This document shows, in pieces, positions 35,455-47,618 of a stretch of DNA of 64,000 nt. Every line of letters begins with the position of its first letter. Position 1 is the stretch's first letter. The notes under the pieces were generated by a model. It was not told the DNA's origin, searched no databases, and saw only the letters and a list, made by a program, of their open reading frames with translations. The position numbers and the translations under genes were made by a program. Location: the NCBI RefSeq assembly GCF_932294415.1, contig NC_065536.1:1364001-1428000 (forward strand). Reading direction: 5' to 3'. Source of the DNA: Quercus robur. Lineage: Eukaryota > Streptophyta > Magnoliopsida > Fagales > Fagaceae.

Positions 35455-37120
35455 ATGGGTTGGATTGGACGAGTTGAAGGAAAAATATTTCAACTATTCT
35501 ACCATGGGCGAATTTAAAAAAAAAATGACGAGCCAATTGAAATTTTGGGTGACTCCAATTTAGCAAATTGGGTTGATTAAGCAGGTCAACTATAGTATTC
35601 GGGTTAGCTTTAGTTATATATTGTATACTAAATTTAAAAATCATTTTACCATTCCTAGATAAATTTTTCCATGTCATATTATGAATTTAAGGAAAAAAAA
35701 TTGAGTATAATTTGGGCCAAGTCTTGGGCTCAGCTTTAGCCCATGGTCAAGTATGAGAGACAGGAAAAATATGAGTTAGTTTAGGCGTCGTTCATGAAGT
35801 TAATAAACAATATTGAACCAGTGTATTATTAAAATCAAGTTGGTTTGAGTAGATAAGAATAATTTGTTTATGATAAAAACAATGTGTTGTTCAAATTCAA
35901 ATTATGAATCCTTTTAGATTGTGTATAACTAGGGCTATAATTGAATTCATTTTGGGTCAAGCCTTGGGCTCAAAGTTGGCCCATGGTAAAGTCTCAGAGG
36001 CCCATAGAAAAATATGGATTGTTTTTTAGGGTTCATATGACATGCTGGAAGTGGAAAACAAACATTATATGATCTGTATAGAAAAAAAAAGTGTTTATAG
36101 ATCCCATGCATGCAGTGCAAATGTTTTAAGTTTTATATGAATCCAGAAAAAAAAGAAGTTTTTACAGGTCCCATGCTATACTTTGATTTTTGGCTATATA
36201 ATCCTGCAACAATTGGGATCTTTTAGCCATTTTGCTTGGTGCTTAATACACACTGACACACACACCACATTGATGTGCCTATTGGAGAATTTTTTAGAAG
36301 TTATATTGCAATTGGTCTTGTTCCCCCATCAACCTCAGTTTCAGTTGCAGCATATATATCTCAACCTTCGTATGGTAATGGCATAAAGATCATTCAGAAT
36401 TTTATAAAATAAAGAAATAAAGAAAATCAATGAGAAACTTATTGAAGCTTTGCTTTGAACAAATTCCTATCAACCTCAATATTGACCCCTCAAAAAAAAT
36501 GGCTTTTCAATTATTTTCTTGACATATAAGCAGAGATATAGACACATTACTCAAGCTTAAATTTAGTCCTGGCTCATAGTTATAAGGTCCTAACTGTCTC
36601 CTTACTCATTAAGTGACTTGATGACATAGCTCAAAGTCCCATACATCTTCATCAACATAATCATCTCTTGTCACATTCCTCTAGCTTTTTCTTTTTCCTA
36701 CATATATATTGTACCAACACAATAGTGAATGCTTAAAATTTAATTTTGTCAAGAAATTGTTAAGTTGGAAGCTTCTACTTAGCCAATTGTTGGAATTAAT
36801 GTTTTAAATAATAGACCAAATTAAGGCTCCCAAAAGTCAAAACATATGGCCCAAGGTGTTTTGGTTGTTTCATTTGTATGTATTTCATTATTTATTATCT
36901 CTCTCTTCTTTTTTTTTTTCCTTTTTTTTTTTTTTTTTTCATGTAAGGTGGACAGTCTTTTGCACCAAATATAAATATTTCTAGAATTTTGTACTGTTGT
37001 ATGATATGTTCGGACTTTGAAATGGGAAAAGGTGTAGGAATATTAATTTTAATTATGATTTATAATTTATATGATTATCAAATGAAAAGTCATTCTATAA
37101 AAAACATATTAAATTAATGT
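35455..37120. other. Intergenic, no gene seen
   Basis: It includes two partial relatives of the 136-bp repeat (about 35700-35750 and 35940-36010). The open frames at 35447-35677 and 36183-36386 show no family feature. Confidence 0.5.
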
Positions 37121-37134
37121 TTGTTCATTGTGTT

Positions 37135-37257
37135 TTTTTTTTTTTTGAGAAATAATTACAACATACTGCTAACTTCCGCAGTTTGAATTCTTTCCCCCCT
37201 AGAACCCCAAGCACTTCATGCATGGGGAAGTGTCAATTCAGCTACAAGGCCTTTGGC
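37135..37257 (-). mobile_element. tRNA-derived SINE (family 3) with 14-bp target duplication
   Basis: Read on minus it starts CCAAAGGCCTTGTAGCTGAA (A-box-like TAGCTGAATTG), has GAATTCAAACTGC as a decayed B box, and ends TTATTTCTC plus poly-A. The flanks TTGTTCATTGTGTT (37121-37134) and TTGTTCGTTGTGTT (37258-37271) are a 14-bp target duplication with one mismatch, so the 123-bp element has exact borders. Confidence 0.87.
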
Positions 37258-37759
37258 TTGTTCGTTGTGTTGTAGAAAGGAGAGGTAATTGAAAATGTTT
37301 TTAGCATTTTGAGAGTTTAGCATATGTAACAAATCTCTATTCCATTTCCCCAAATTCTTCTCTTACTTAAATATATTCTATTTAATATCATTCATTTCCA
37401 TTCCTTTATAATCATTCTATTTCATTTCCTAATAAATTCTCAAACAAAATCTTAGTTGTAGAAAATTTGTGATACAGTAATTTAATTGAAAATGTTTTTA
37501 ACGTTTGGCAAATTAACAATGAAGTATTTTAAAATTCTAAATTTATAAAACATAAACAGTGAATCGTAAAGTTTTCTTTCCCCTTCTTCAAAAGATCCTA
37601 ATTTCAGCTTTAGGTTAAAAGTGAAGATCTTTTTAAAATTCTTTAGCAAAATTACCAAATGTTTGGAAAAATTCACCTAGCTTTAGAAAAATTCATCTAG
37701 CTTTAACTACTTAAAGCACTTTTTGTCTCTCCAAAGCAAAATCAACCAGGCATTTAGAC

Positions 37760-37778
37760 TTTTATCAAAAAAAAAAAA
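37760..37778 (+). mobile_element. 19-bp tail-only retro-insertion (TTTTATC plus A12)
   Basis: AACCAGGCATTTAGAC (37744-37759) and AACCAGGCATTTGGAC (37779-37794) are 16-bp direct repeats with one mismatch. Between them is only TTTTATC and an A tract. It looks like a target-primed insertion that copied little more than the poly-A tail. Confidence 0.75.
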
Positions 37779-37794
37779 AACCAGGCATTTGGAC

Positions 37795-39230
37795 AGATTT
37801 CCTCAATCCCTTTCTGGATATTCCTTAATATACTGATTGTATGAAAAATTAAGTAAATAGTTTATAATAAAACAAAAACAAATAAAATTGAAAAAAAAAA
37901 AAATCTATTAGTTCAGCTTAAATAACACCCACCATCAATGTTGAAAAGGAATTTCCAATTAATATTGTAAAAGCCAATATCTTTGCACAAATTGTTCTGT
38001 CCCACTACCATATATTGGCATCAATCAAGCTATCATACATGCTTTTGACACTGTTATTGAGATATATATAAATGATTAATATAAATCATTTCATTGTGAC
38101 AATTAGATAGAACCACCAACCCAATAGATCCCAAGAGATTTTAGATAATGCTATGTTAACCACTATTTTCTTAAGCTATGTGCATATATATAAGCATCCA
38201 CATCGATGTTGACACAATATGTAGTTGTTATAGTAGAGGAAGAAGCCGAGAAACACATGCTCTATTAATAGGAAATTAGCGAGAAACTCAAAGCTTAGTC
38301 GGTGCATCTAATTTCAAGCAATCAAATTCTCACATTCCAACATATGATTCTTGTAAATTTCTGGGACTGCTACCATCTAACAAACACACCATGCCATGCC
38401 TCTCAAAAATCAAAATCTATATATATATATTTGAGCCTCATTTGGAACTTTTTCTTATTATATTGAGGCAAAGGGTCCCTTCTATTTTTTCAATATTTGC
38501 CTATTTTGGGGTTGTGTTTAATTTCTTGATACTGGGCAATACCTTTCAAATCATATTTGTTAGGGTTTCCTTTTCAATTTCATGCACTAAGTAGACTAGC
38601 CAACCTACCCTTTCTTCTAGCTAGTTAATGAGAAATTATGAATACCATTTCTTTAATTATATTTATATGCACCTTATGGCCCTTATTATATTTCTGAATT
38701 TATTTGATGATTCACAAGTTACTTTCTTTGTTTATTTTCCTCATTTTTTATACAATTTTTAAGTTGGGACTTATTGGTCAAATTAAGGATATGAAATATA
38801 CATAATATTATTACTATTAGAGGGGGTAGACCACTAATAATATTATAAAATTATCGCCCACATAATTAAACATAACAAAACTCATGCTTAATTAGCGAGG
38901 AATAGAAAAAAGACATACCATGGTATAATAGAAGAGTCAAAAGAGTACGTAGTATAAGGTGACAGCTTCAAATTATTAAATAGAAGAAACATAACTTGTA
39001 CCATTTTTTGCTTTGGAATTTGGACTTTTATGTGATATAGTGCATTTCTTTTTTCTTCTTGTTGGGAAGAATGAATAATTCCATGTAAAACATTCTTGAT
39101 TCTTGTACAAGTAGGAATTATACATAAAGGAGAGGATGTAATTAAGTGCATTTGTTATATAACCCATGTTTGAATCATGAACTCTCTTAAGAATCTAGAC
39201 CGTATGTTAGCGCAAATAAGACATAAGATT
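37795..39230. other. Intergenic, no gene seen
   Basis: AT-rich. The open frames at 38391-38594 and 38888-39167 show no domain or compositional sign of coding. Confidence 0.5.
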
Positions 39231-39445
39231 GTGAGTTCCAGTTAGCTCAATTGGTAAAGTCTCTGATAATTGTATAAGAGATCTGGAATAGAAAGCTATT
39301 ATCAAAACGGATGCCATAGGTGTCTTGGGGTAGAGAGCTTTTTTAAGAGAGTTATTCTATGACGTCTGCTCCCAATAATAGCTCTCTATCATCAGATCAA
39401 GATACCAACCAATTTTTATATAAACTTTTGTAAAAAAAAAAGATG
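39231..39445. mobile_element. Two partial family 2 SINEs facing each other
   Basis: A plus copy (about 39231-39345) has AGTTAGCTCAATTGGTAAAG and CGGATGCCATAGGTGTC but lacks its middle. A minus copy (about 39355-39440) has TGCTCCCAATAATAGCTC and ATCATCAGATCAAGATACC. Together they form an inverted pair. Confidence 0.65.
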
Positions 39446-40471
39446 GCATAAGATTGAAATTTTGTATAAACTTTTGAAGCATCACAGACACAAATAATGC
39501 CTGCAATCTTTGTCCCATAGTTACTCTTACTGGCCCGTGAAGTGGGTCCAAATGCTCCAAATTCATAATTAGAATAGCAGTTTCATGTTTAATAAGTCCA
39601 TGATTTTTATCATGGCTGAGTACATATCATTATTATAAATTATAAAAAGTATAAACTACTCATTATCATTAACACAGATATAATTCACAATCACCGGGAT
39701 CTCAGGAATCAAATGCAATGTAATTTTTCAACATGAATGGGTCACGGGATATGTTATAAATCCATATGAAATATACATAATTAAGGAATGACTTTCAAGG
39801 TAAAAAAAAAAAATCATAATCTCAGGTTTGTTCTTGCTTTTTTTCAACGCAGTTACTTATTGAAGAATCAAAAAAATAGAGTACATAATAATTATTTATG
39901 TCACACTGAATGAACTAATAACAATATGACTTAGCAAAACATGGAAAAAGCAAACCCTTATCTTATGAGATAGATGTATCATATCATAGGCTTTAATTAC
40001 GGAATGATATGACAATCTTGTTGATTTTGTAAGGGTATGTGGGTGCATTGGATACCTAGAGATTTTTGTCTTGTTTTATTTTTGTTTAAAATGATTGTAC
40101 TTGCAGAACATATTATCTATATGTGCTTATCTTGAAAGCAAATGATGAGTTTGGATTAGTTTTTCTTTTTTGGGAAAAAATTTGGATTTGGTTTTTTAGC
40201 GTGTTTATGTACAGTTTTTTTAAATTTTTATATATATTCTAAAAAATTAATTCAAACGTATACCAATTTTGGTGGGAATCACACATAAAATATGAATAAA
40301 AAACCTAGGTTTATACAATTATTTAGCTTCAAATATATATATATTTTGTAAAAAGATGGAATGAATTTGTAATTTTGTATTGTACCGTACAATATAGAAA
40401 TTACCTAACTATTTGATGGTGGGGGGATTTATACCAATAACTCTTGAGCTAACAACAATTTTCACAAAAAT
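39446..40471. other. Intergenic, no gene seen
   Basis: AT-rich sequence without recognisable coding frame or bordered repeat. Confidence 0.5.
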
Positions 40472-40490
40472 GAAAATATTACACTAATGC

Positions 40491-40524
40491 CTTTTATTTA
40501 TTTATTTATTTATTTTTTGAGAAA
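40491..40524 (-). mobile_element. 34-bp tail-only retro-insertion with perfect 19-bp target duplication
   Basis: GAAAATATTACACTAATGC is perfect at 40472-40490 and 40525-40543. The insert is CTTTTATTTATTT...TTTTTTGAGAAA; read on minus it is TTTCTC followed by an A-rich tail. TTTCTC plus poly-A is also how the SINE at 37135 and the LINE at 62051 end. Confidence 0.88.
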
Positions 40525-41124
40525 GAAAATATTACACTAATGCTGACCTGAGGTCACGAGTTATTGATAATAGATATTAATTTTGGTTATTTTATTTACT
40601 AGTATTTGCCTTTGGCTGTATTTAATTTCACGGATTTGGAATCACCGAATTACATAAAGAAGTTGCCTCACGAGAATTGATTTTACATCAATGCAGCAAA
40701 ATCAACTAACAATGACTTTGTTCTAAGAAAAATAATAATAACAAGAATGACTTCGAGTTTGAGCTAAACTCTTTTTATAAAGCCCTGAAAAAAGTGAACT
40801 TTTCATAAACTCTGTATAAAATGTTATATGCAGGTTATCCAAACTTTGTTAAGATTTATAAAATGTTACTTGTATGTTGTTTGATTTAACTTAATGTCAT
40901 GATTAAGCTTGCATGTGAATAATAACTATATATATTTACACAATTATTGTAGCAATAATGTCAATTTATACATTTTTAGATTGACAAATATAAGTTATTT
41001 TTGAAATTAAACGTGCAAAATTAACACATTATGCTATTTTACACACAGATGTGAGAGCTATGAGGTTAAGCCGTGACTAAAAACAAATTGAGGGTCCACG
41101 TAGGATCACATCAATTAACTGGTC

Positions 41125-41309
41125 AACACTTTACTACTTTTGTGTTGGAAAAAAAATTATGTTATGAATTTTTATGCATAAATTTTTTCTAGAAAAAGTT
41201 TACTTTTTGGCCTTTTTCATGTTTTTTTTTTTTTCGCTGAGAAGCCTTTTCATGTTCTAACACTTTACTATTTGTGTGAGAAAATTAATGTTAAGAATTT
41301 TTATGGATA

Positions 41310-41341
<32 letters not shown>

Positions 41342-41385
41342 TAAAGAAGAAGAAGAAGTTTTACTTGTTGGTTTTTCATGCATCC
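41125..41385. repeat. Tandem duplication of about 100 bp
   Basis: AACACTTTACTACTTTTGTG...GAATTTTTATGCATAAA (from about 41126) recurs as AACACTTTACTATTTGTGTG...GAATTTTTATGGATAAA (from 41259). The second copy carries an expanded AAT microsatellite (about 41308-41339). Confidence 0.75.
41222..41243 (-). mobile_element. 22-bp tail-only retro-insertion
   Basis: GCCTTTTTCATG (41210-41221) and GCCTTTTCATG (41244-41254) flank a T13 tract followed by CGCTGAGAA. The direct repeats differ by one T. Confidence 0.65.
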
Positions 41386-41438
41386 ATTCTTAAGTACTAG
41401 TTGATGCCTTGATTGGGGGTTGGTACAGTTGAATGATA

Positions 41439-41458
41439 CATTTTTTTTTTTGGATGGG
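41439..41458 (-). mobile_element. 20-bp tail-only retro-insertion with 12-bp target duplication
   Basis: AGTTGAATGATA is perfect at 41427-41438 and 41459-41470. The insert is CA, a T tract and GGATGGG. Confidence 0.78.
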
Positions 41459-41938
41459 AGTTGAATGATATTAAGGCCTATGTTTTCGAAGTAACTCATA
41501 AAAGAGTTAGTGCCTAACTTTTCAGGCATCTAACACTTTAGAATTTGAGTAATTTAAGTAAAATCAGCTTGTTCATTTTTTTTTTTTAAATGTCTTTCAA
41601 TTTTCTTTTTCTTAGTAAATATTTTACTAATTGCATCTAGGATTATGTGAATCTTCAACTCAGGGACGAAGTTAGGACTTAGAGTTAGGGGGCAGCTTTG
41701 TTGCAATCTGTGTGCGACAGCTCCGGCCTTTGACTCTACTAATTTATTAATAAAGATTTTTATTTAAAATTTTTTAAATGGACAAATTGTTTGTTTTGGG
41801 TAAAATAGATTAATTGGGCTTAATTTTTTTTAGTTTTATTATTGGTAATTTTTGTTGTTAGGCTAATTTTTTTGGACTTGTATATTTTATTTTAGATTTA
41901 ATCTATTAATTTTTATAGCCTTTAAAAGGTGGAAAATG

Positions 41939-42073
41939 CTAAAATTACAAAGTTTTTACAAATTGCTAATGAAGTAAGTGATTATTGATAAGTAAAAAGT
42001 GATGCAAGTATGCAAACCAATAAGAATTTGCTATCTCAATAGTTTGTAAAAAAGTGTGTAATTATAATATTAC
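41939..42073. mobile_element. Foldback MITE, probable Mutator type
   Basis: Ends with inverted similarity (AAATGCTAAAATTACAAAGT and complement of GTGTGTAATTATAATATTAC) bracket 135 bp. CTTTAAAAG (41930-41938) and TCTTAAAAG (42074-42082) may be a 9-bp target duplication with two mismatches. Confidence 0.6.
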
Positions 42074-42598
42074 TCTTAAAAGAATCAATGACATTATTAA
42101 AGGGATGCAAAATATAAATTTATTGAAAAAAAATTGTTAAAATTAGTCACTATTAATATACTAATATTAAAAAAAAAAAAAAAATAGGGGCCATTGCCGC
42201 CGGTCAATATAAAGATCCGTCCCTGCTTCTACTTCATCTACTTTCTTGTACCTTGTACCTGTTATGATGATAAAAGTTCCATTTAATCCAAAGACTATTA
42301 TTGGCTTTTCAATGTTTTGTGAGTAGACTTTCCAAACCACAAACAATATGTGAAAGCACATACATGCAATTTTTAAAAAAAGAAAAAGAAAAACCTCTAC
42401 AAAGCCTGCTTACTTTTGCTCTAATTTAGATTTTCTTAGCCATATGGTGCGTATTTAGTGGCTAACTAAGCAAGGGACACTGTGGGTTTAGCTGTAACAC
42501 ACAGGTTTGGCACATAAATGTACTTAAAAGTCAAAACCATTAAAGGAGAGGATGGCAAGTTAGCTCCTAGGTCCACAAAAGGATAAGGATCCAGTACT

Positions 42599-42640
42599 TT
42601 TTTTTAACCAAAAATACACTCTTATTAAAAGACAAAGAGG
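42599..42640 (-). mobile_element. 42-bp truncated retro-insertion
   Basis: TCCAGTACT is perfect at 42590-42598 and 42641-42649. The insert is a T tract followed by AACCAAAAATACACTCTTAT and AAAAGACAAAGAGG, like the last bases of a LINE plus tail, inverted. It lies within a dispersed repeat, so the empty site can be compared with other copies. Confidence 0.7.
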
Positions 42641-42669
42641 TCCAGTACTCTTCAACCAAACATTCATCA

Positions 42670-43025
42670 GAGCATCTACAGCAGTGGAGCTAAATTTTTA
42701 GCAATTTAGCTCCATCAAAAGTTACTTTATCTATTTTATTTACACACATACTACAGCAGTGGATCTATTTTAGCTTTCAACATAATAAAATAATATAAAC
42801 ATCACAATAAAATATTATAACCACTACAATAAAATAATATATTCCACTACCAAAAAAATATTACACCACCAATCTCATCCACTGTACCGTCAACCACAGG
42901 CACAACCACTACCTGTGCTGAGGAGCTGAGGAGCTAAATCTAGATTTAGCTCCTCTACTGCGTGAAGGATTTTTGATATTTGAAACTAAAAAATAGCATT
43001 ATACCTATATAGCACCACTGCGCCC
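42670..43025. mobile_element. Harbinger-like MITE with internal perfect palindrome
   Basis: The ends GAGCATCTACAGCAGTGG and the complement of CCACTGCGCCC are imperfect inverted repeats. Flanks are TCA (42667-42669) and TTA (43026-43028). Comparison with the copy near 44090 (CATACACTG/TTACAAAATTAGG) shows the element interrupting a repeat at this point. It holds a perfect 28-bp palindrome at 42928-42955. Confidence 0.75.
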
Positions 43026-43065
43026 TTACAGAATTAGGCCACAGCTAAAAGAGTTCAATAGCATA

Positions 43066-43171
43066 TAGATGTCTGTGCAACCATATGCTGCCAAGCAAAT
43101 TACCTAATTTGTCTTGTATAGATGTCTGTGCAACCACGTGCTGCCAAGCAAATTACCTAATTTGTCTTGTT
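43066..43171. repeat. 53-bp tandem duplication
   Basis: TAGATGTCTGTGCAACCA at 43066 recurs at 43119, followed in both by TGCTGCCAAGCAAATTACC. The local open frame (43085-43279) is a by-product. Confidence 0.9.
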
Positions 43172-44345
43172 CTCTGTAGGGTTATAAATGAACTGAGCAT
43201 AACTCAGTTCGAAAATAAAAAATCCATTCATGTGTGTTTATTTAGAAAACCAGTTAGGCTTGACTATTACTCAAGTTAAATTGAAACATAATACTGTTTT
43301 TGTAAACAAGTTTATGATTGAGAGACTCAATTTGAGTATGTACATATATATAAAAATATATTTGTATGAGTTGTAAATGGATTGTATAAGTTTGTAAATA
43401 AATTCAAAAGATATCAAATTATTATAATATCAATAATATAAATAGTTTATTTTATACCTAGTGAAAATTGCAAATAAGTTAACTATTAGTTATTAACACA
43501 AATTTGTAAAAGAATAATGAAATTAACTGCAGTATTTATTATGTGATGGAACAAATAAGTTAATCAAGTAGCTCCTAAATAAATTGAGACCTGTTCGACA
43601 AAAAAAAAAGAGGATACCATAACCAAAAAAAAAAAAAAAAGAGAGATACCAAATTTGAAACATATGATCTAACTTGATGGTGAGTTCACAAGCGAAATAA
43701 AATAGAATAAATTAAGTTTGAACTTTAATTTTAATAAAGAATTAAGTTAAATTGATTCACAAACCTACTTGCATAGGCATAGGACTTCTTTTCTAGTCAA
43801 TTTTTGTCTTCATGCAATGATGCAAAGGGACACCTTATCCAAAATATACGGATAGATAAACAGATAACAGTACTGTTCAACCAAAACATTTAACTGATAC
43901 AGAACTGGGCCACAACTGATGAAAAATTCAATGGCATAGATGCTCATACAACCATATATGCAGCTGCCATTCAGCCAAGCCAATTAGGACTTATTTCTGA
44001 TCATTTATATGTTCGTTTGCAAGGGAAAATCTTCTTCTAAAACTGGACTATATTAAAGATACAGAGATCCAGTACACTTAAACCAAACATACACTGTTAC
44101 AAAATTAGGCACAACTAAAAAAAAATCAATAGCATTCATTAGATGTTCATACAAACATGTAGCTCCCAATTAGGCAAATTAATTGTCTTGCATAGGCTTC
44201 TTTCTAATGATTCCTTTGTCCTTCTGCAAGGAGCCATAACTTGTCCATAAATACACTGTTGGAAATAAAGTGATCCAATACCCCACAGCCAATCTTTACT
44301 GCCATAAAATTAGGCCACAACTAAAAAAAATTAATTGCATTGATG

Positions 44346-45480
44346 TTCACGCGCCTATGTTTTGCAACGACCGAATGAATTTTTGCAACGAAAAATCTCT
44401 TATTTACAGAACGGTCTTATGAGAGCATCTTCTTACATCATGTGAGACCTAAATATCTACGAGTCTCACATGATTGTGACATAATGGAGCCACTCCATGA
44501 GATACCTCCTCCAATGAAACATGTAATAGATTTCTGTTTATTAATAAAAAAAATTTAGTTATTTATATTAGTTAGCAATATTGGCCTATTTTACCTGTCT
44601 TATTGACTAGTTTCCTATAATAGATTAGAGACTTCTATTCCACGATTGGACCTTATAATTTTTCATTATACAATATGAGAAAATTAATCACATCAAATCA
44701 AATTTGATTTTGAATTGCATTAATTTTCTTCTTAGGCCTTTGATGCACATACATTTACAAGCTAACACGCAATCCCAATTAGCATACAAAGTCCATAATC
44801 ATAATTTAATTGAATAATCATAATTTAATTGAATGTTTAGGGCCCCATATGCATGTCTGCCCAATAACACAGGGCATAAGACCATAACAAAGAAGGTAGA
44901 CAATAGATGATTCCATTAATATAAATATAAATTTATATATATATATATATATATATATTGTTGGGTCCTATGAAATAAGACAATGATTTTCTTGAAATAC
45001 AAGGCATTCTTTTTTATAATTATTTGGGTTCATTGTGATTAGACAAATAGAAATAATTGAGCAATAACACAAAAAGCTACATAAACTAAACAATGAGGTA
45101 ACCGAAAACCGGACTAATAATTAATTTTTATAATTACCGTTATGGTGCTCATGATAGTGTAACCTTTGAAAATATTATCTAGGACACAAAGCCAAAAACA
45201 GTGGTCCTATAATTTTATTTTTATTTTTATTTTTTAAATGTGAAACTGAGATTAGGCTGTAAAAAATGTACCAAAGAAGTTGACATATTTGACAGCTTAT
45301 ATAGACACCAAAATGCCAGCAAGGACATGTAATTCTATATAAATAAAATAGAATCATTGAATAGTTCAATCTCCCAATTTCTGAAATTCTCCCTACGCTA
45401 CGTTTCGGACAGGTCGAAGTGCATGGCAGAACAAACGTGAAGTTTAGTCCTAAATATTGGCTCTCTTGCTAAAAATAATA
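44346..45480. other. Intergenic, no gene seen
   Basis: It includes a perfect 12-bp inverted repeat ATCATGTGAGAC / GTCTCACATGAT (44437-44448, 44463-44474) with a 14-bp loop, and an AT microsatellite at about 44936-44959. Confidence 0.5.
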
Positions 45481-45495
45481 TATTTGGGGGTAAAC

Positions 45496-45560
45496 AACTA
45501 AATATTTAGTCTCAAAAAAAAAAAAAACTAAATATATTTTTTTGATAAAAAACTAAATAT
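45496..45560. mobile_element. Two adjacent tail-only retro-insertions at one target, opposite orientation
   Basis: AACTAAATAT occurs three times (45496-45505, 45526-45535, 45551-45560). The first gap is TTAGTCTC plus an A tract (+). The second is a T tract plus GATAAAA, whose complement TTTTATC plus A tract matches the insert at 37760. Confidence 0.6.
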
Positions 45561-47105
45561 TGAGCTAAAAGAAAAAGGTTTTATTAGAAATATTCTATGA
45601 TTCACACCTAGAAATATTATATATATATATATATATATATGTTTTGATACATAAATAACGAAGATAGAAGTGAGGTTCGAATTACAAATATGAGACACTG
45701 TAAATGATATTATTATCATTGAAAAATAAACTACTAGCACAATGAAAAATATTTTACACATATAAACTCTTATTGAAGGAAATATATATGTTATTGGAAA
45801 GACATTACAAAAAAATATATTATTTATGTGCATTTGGATTAACTATTTGTTGAAAGCTAAAAATTTGTAAAAGTATGATTACTTATAAAAAACGGGTCAT
45901 GTTAAGGAATTACTTTTTGTTAAATTTTTTGTTTTTTGTCAAAATTTTGACTAGCTTTATAGGGTGAGCAGCCAATAAAGCCATTTTTTTGAGTTTCATT
46001 TATCAGTTTAACAGTATTTTCAAGCTCTTTCATTAATTCATGTCAATTTTTTATTAGTTGGACTCTATAATAATTCATCTTTAAAGAGCACCTTATTGTG
46101 CTTGTTAGTATTTCTCAATAATAAAAAAAAAAGGTTTTAAAAATTTGTGCATACACAAATAAGTTAAAAAGTAAAAAAGACAAAAAGAAAAAGAAAGAAA
46201 AAAAAGAAAAAGAAGAAGATGCTAATCCAAAAAGAAGAAGTTCATTTAGTGTGATAAAGGAAGAGGTTATGATATCATATTACTTGCTTTGCTTTGGCTT
46301 TTGTAAATTTATTTACATTCTACTTTGGAGGGAATTAAGGATATTTTGATAGTAAATACATATTCTCACTAGAGGCTAAATTTTTTTGCCATTTTGGTTG
46401 TACAAGATAAAAAAAATTTGTCAATTTTTGAAAGGTAGCTAAGTTAAAGACACATTAAATTGAAGCATCTATTATGCATGTTAGAACATAAGAAGAAATT
46501 TGATTAACATCTTTCTCCTTATATATAATGCCAGCAATGTTAATGTAGCACCACATGCCTTGCACCCCGTGACCCACTTCTGCATTAATTTGCAGCTAGA
46601 CTTAAAGGTATGAGTATGACCCTTTTCTCTTTGTGACTTGCCAAAAATGAAGTGTGTGTGATGTTGGTGAGCAATGAGCATCTTTGCTATGCCATATCTT
46701 AAAATTGAGACCAAATGGTAACCATTTCCTGAAATTTTTTATAAAACAAAAATGCCGAAGAAATCATCAAAAAAGGGTGTTATTAAGTAATTAATTTAAT
46801 TCTTATCCAATTTTCAGACATGTATAGTACTCCAATCTAGAAAGTTTTTGTCAAAATCCTTTACATGACAATGATAGGAAATGGGCATTAAAGTTGTTAC
46901 CATTATAATTGACAAGTGAGCATAATAGGTGCAGCCACTCTATGGACTTCGGCTATATATATATATAAATGGGGCCTATAGGGCCTCGGCCACTCCAAAC
47001 CAGCTGTGGCCAATATTAATATCCTCTTTTGTAAAAAAAAGAAAAGAAAAAAAGAAAAGAAAAAGAAAAGAATATAATGGTCATGACTAAAGTATATTGT
47101 TATTA
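45561..47105. other. Intergenic, no gene seen
   Basis: AT-rich with AT microsatellites (about 45618-45641). The 77-codon frame at 46481-46714 (-) shows no family feature. Confidence 0.5.
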
Positions 47106-47111
47106 TTAAGT

Positions 47112-47275
47112 AGTTTTAGTTAATTCAATTAGTAAAGTCTTTAATGGTTGAATAAGAGTTTTGACGTTCAATAATTTTCTATACTAAAATTGATTGGTAT
47201 CTTAGTCTGATGATAATAAGCACAATCATCAGAAGTAGGCAATATAAGTTAAAATTTTATATAAAAAAATTTTGA
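47112..47275 (+). mobile_element. SINE family 2, decayed copy
   Basis: TTAGTTAATTCAATTAGTAA, GGTTGAATAAGAG, ACTAAAATTGATTGGTATC, CTGATGATAATAAGC and an A-rich end follow the order of the copy at 7356. Confidence 0.7.
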
Positions 47276-47618
47276 TATTGTGAAGGAGCTCCTATACTAA
47301 TCTGTCTGAACTTTGAACTGTCTACGTGACATTAAGTTTGAGAAATTCTTGTACTGTGTCATGCTACTCAAACATTGAACGCCAAAAAGCATTCAACAGC
47401 ATAATTTTGATTGGATAAGGCTTCATCTAGACATCTTCAGTAATAACCCTTGTTGCTAGTAGTTTGCTTCATCAACTTTTATGGCATTGATAGTTTCCAT
47501 TGAATTCTATCCCCATGTTACCACAGGAGTATAAAGCAAATGGTAACTATCTTATTGGCTAGTCGAGTATATATACAGTTGGCAAAAACATAGGAGTACT
47601 TGATTATACTTGCTAGTT

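Larger units (their letters stand above)
42600..44345. repeat. Four diverged copies of a dispersed tandem unit
   Basis: A module with ACCAAACATACACTG, AAAATTAGGCCACAACTAAA, AATAGCATAGATGTTC and CATACAACCATATG recurs at about 42645 (resuming at 43026 after a MITE), 43875, 44090 and 44285. Each is followed by a variant of CCAAGCAAATTAATTTGTCTTG. Copies differ by many substitutions, so the duplications are old. Confidence 0.65.
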
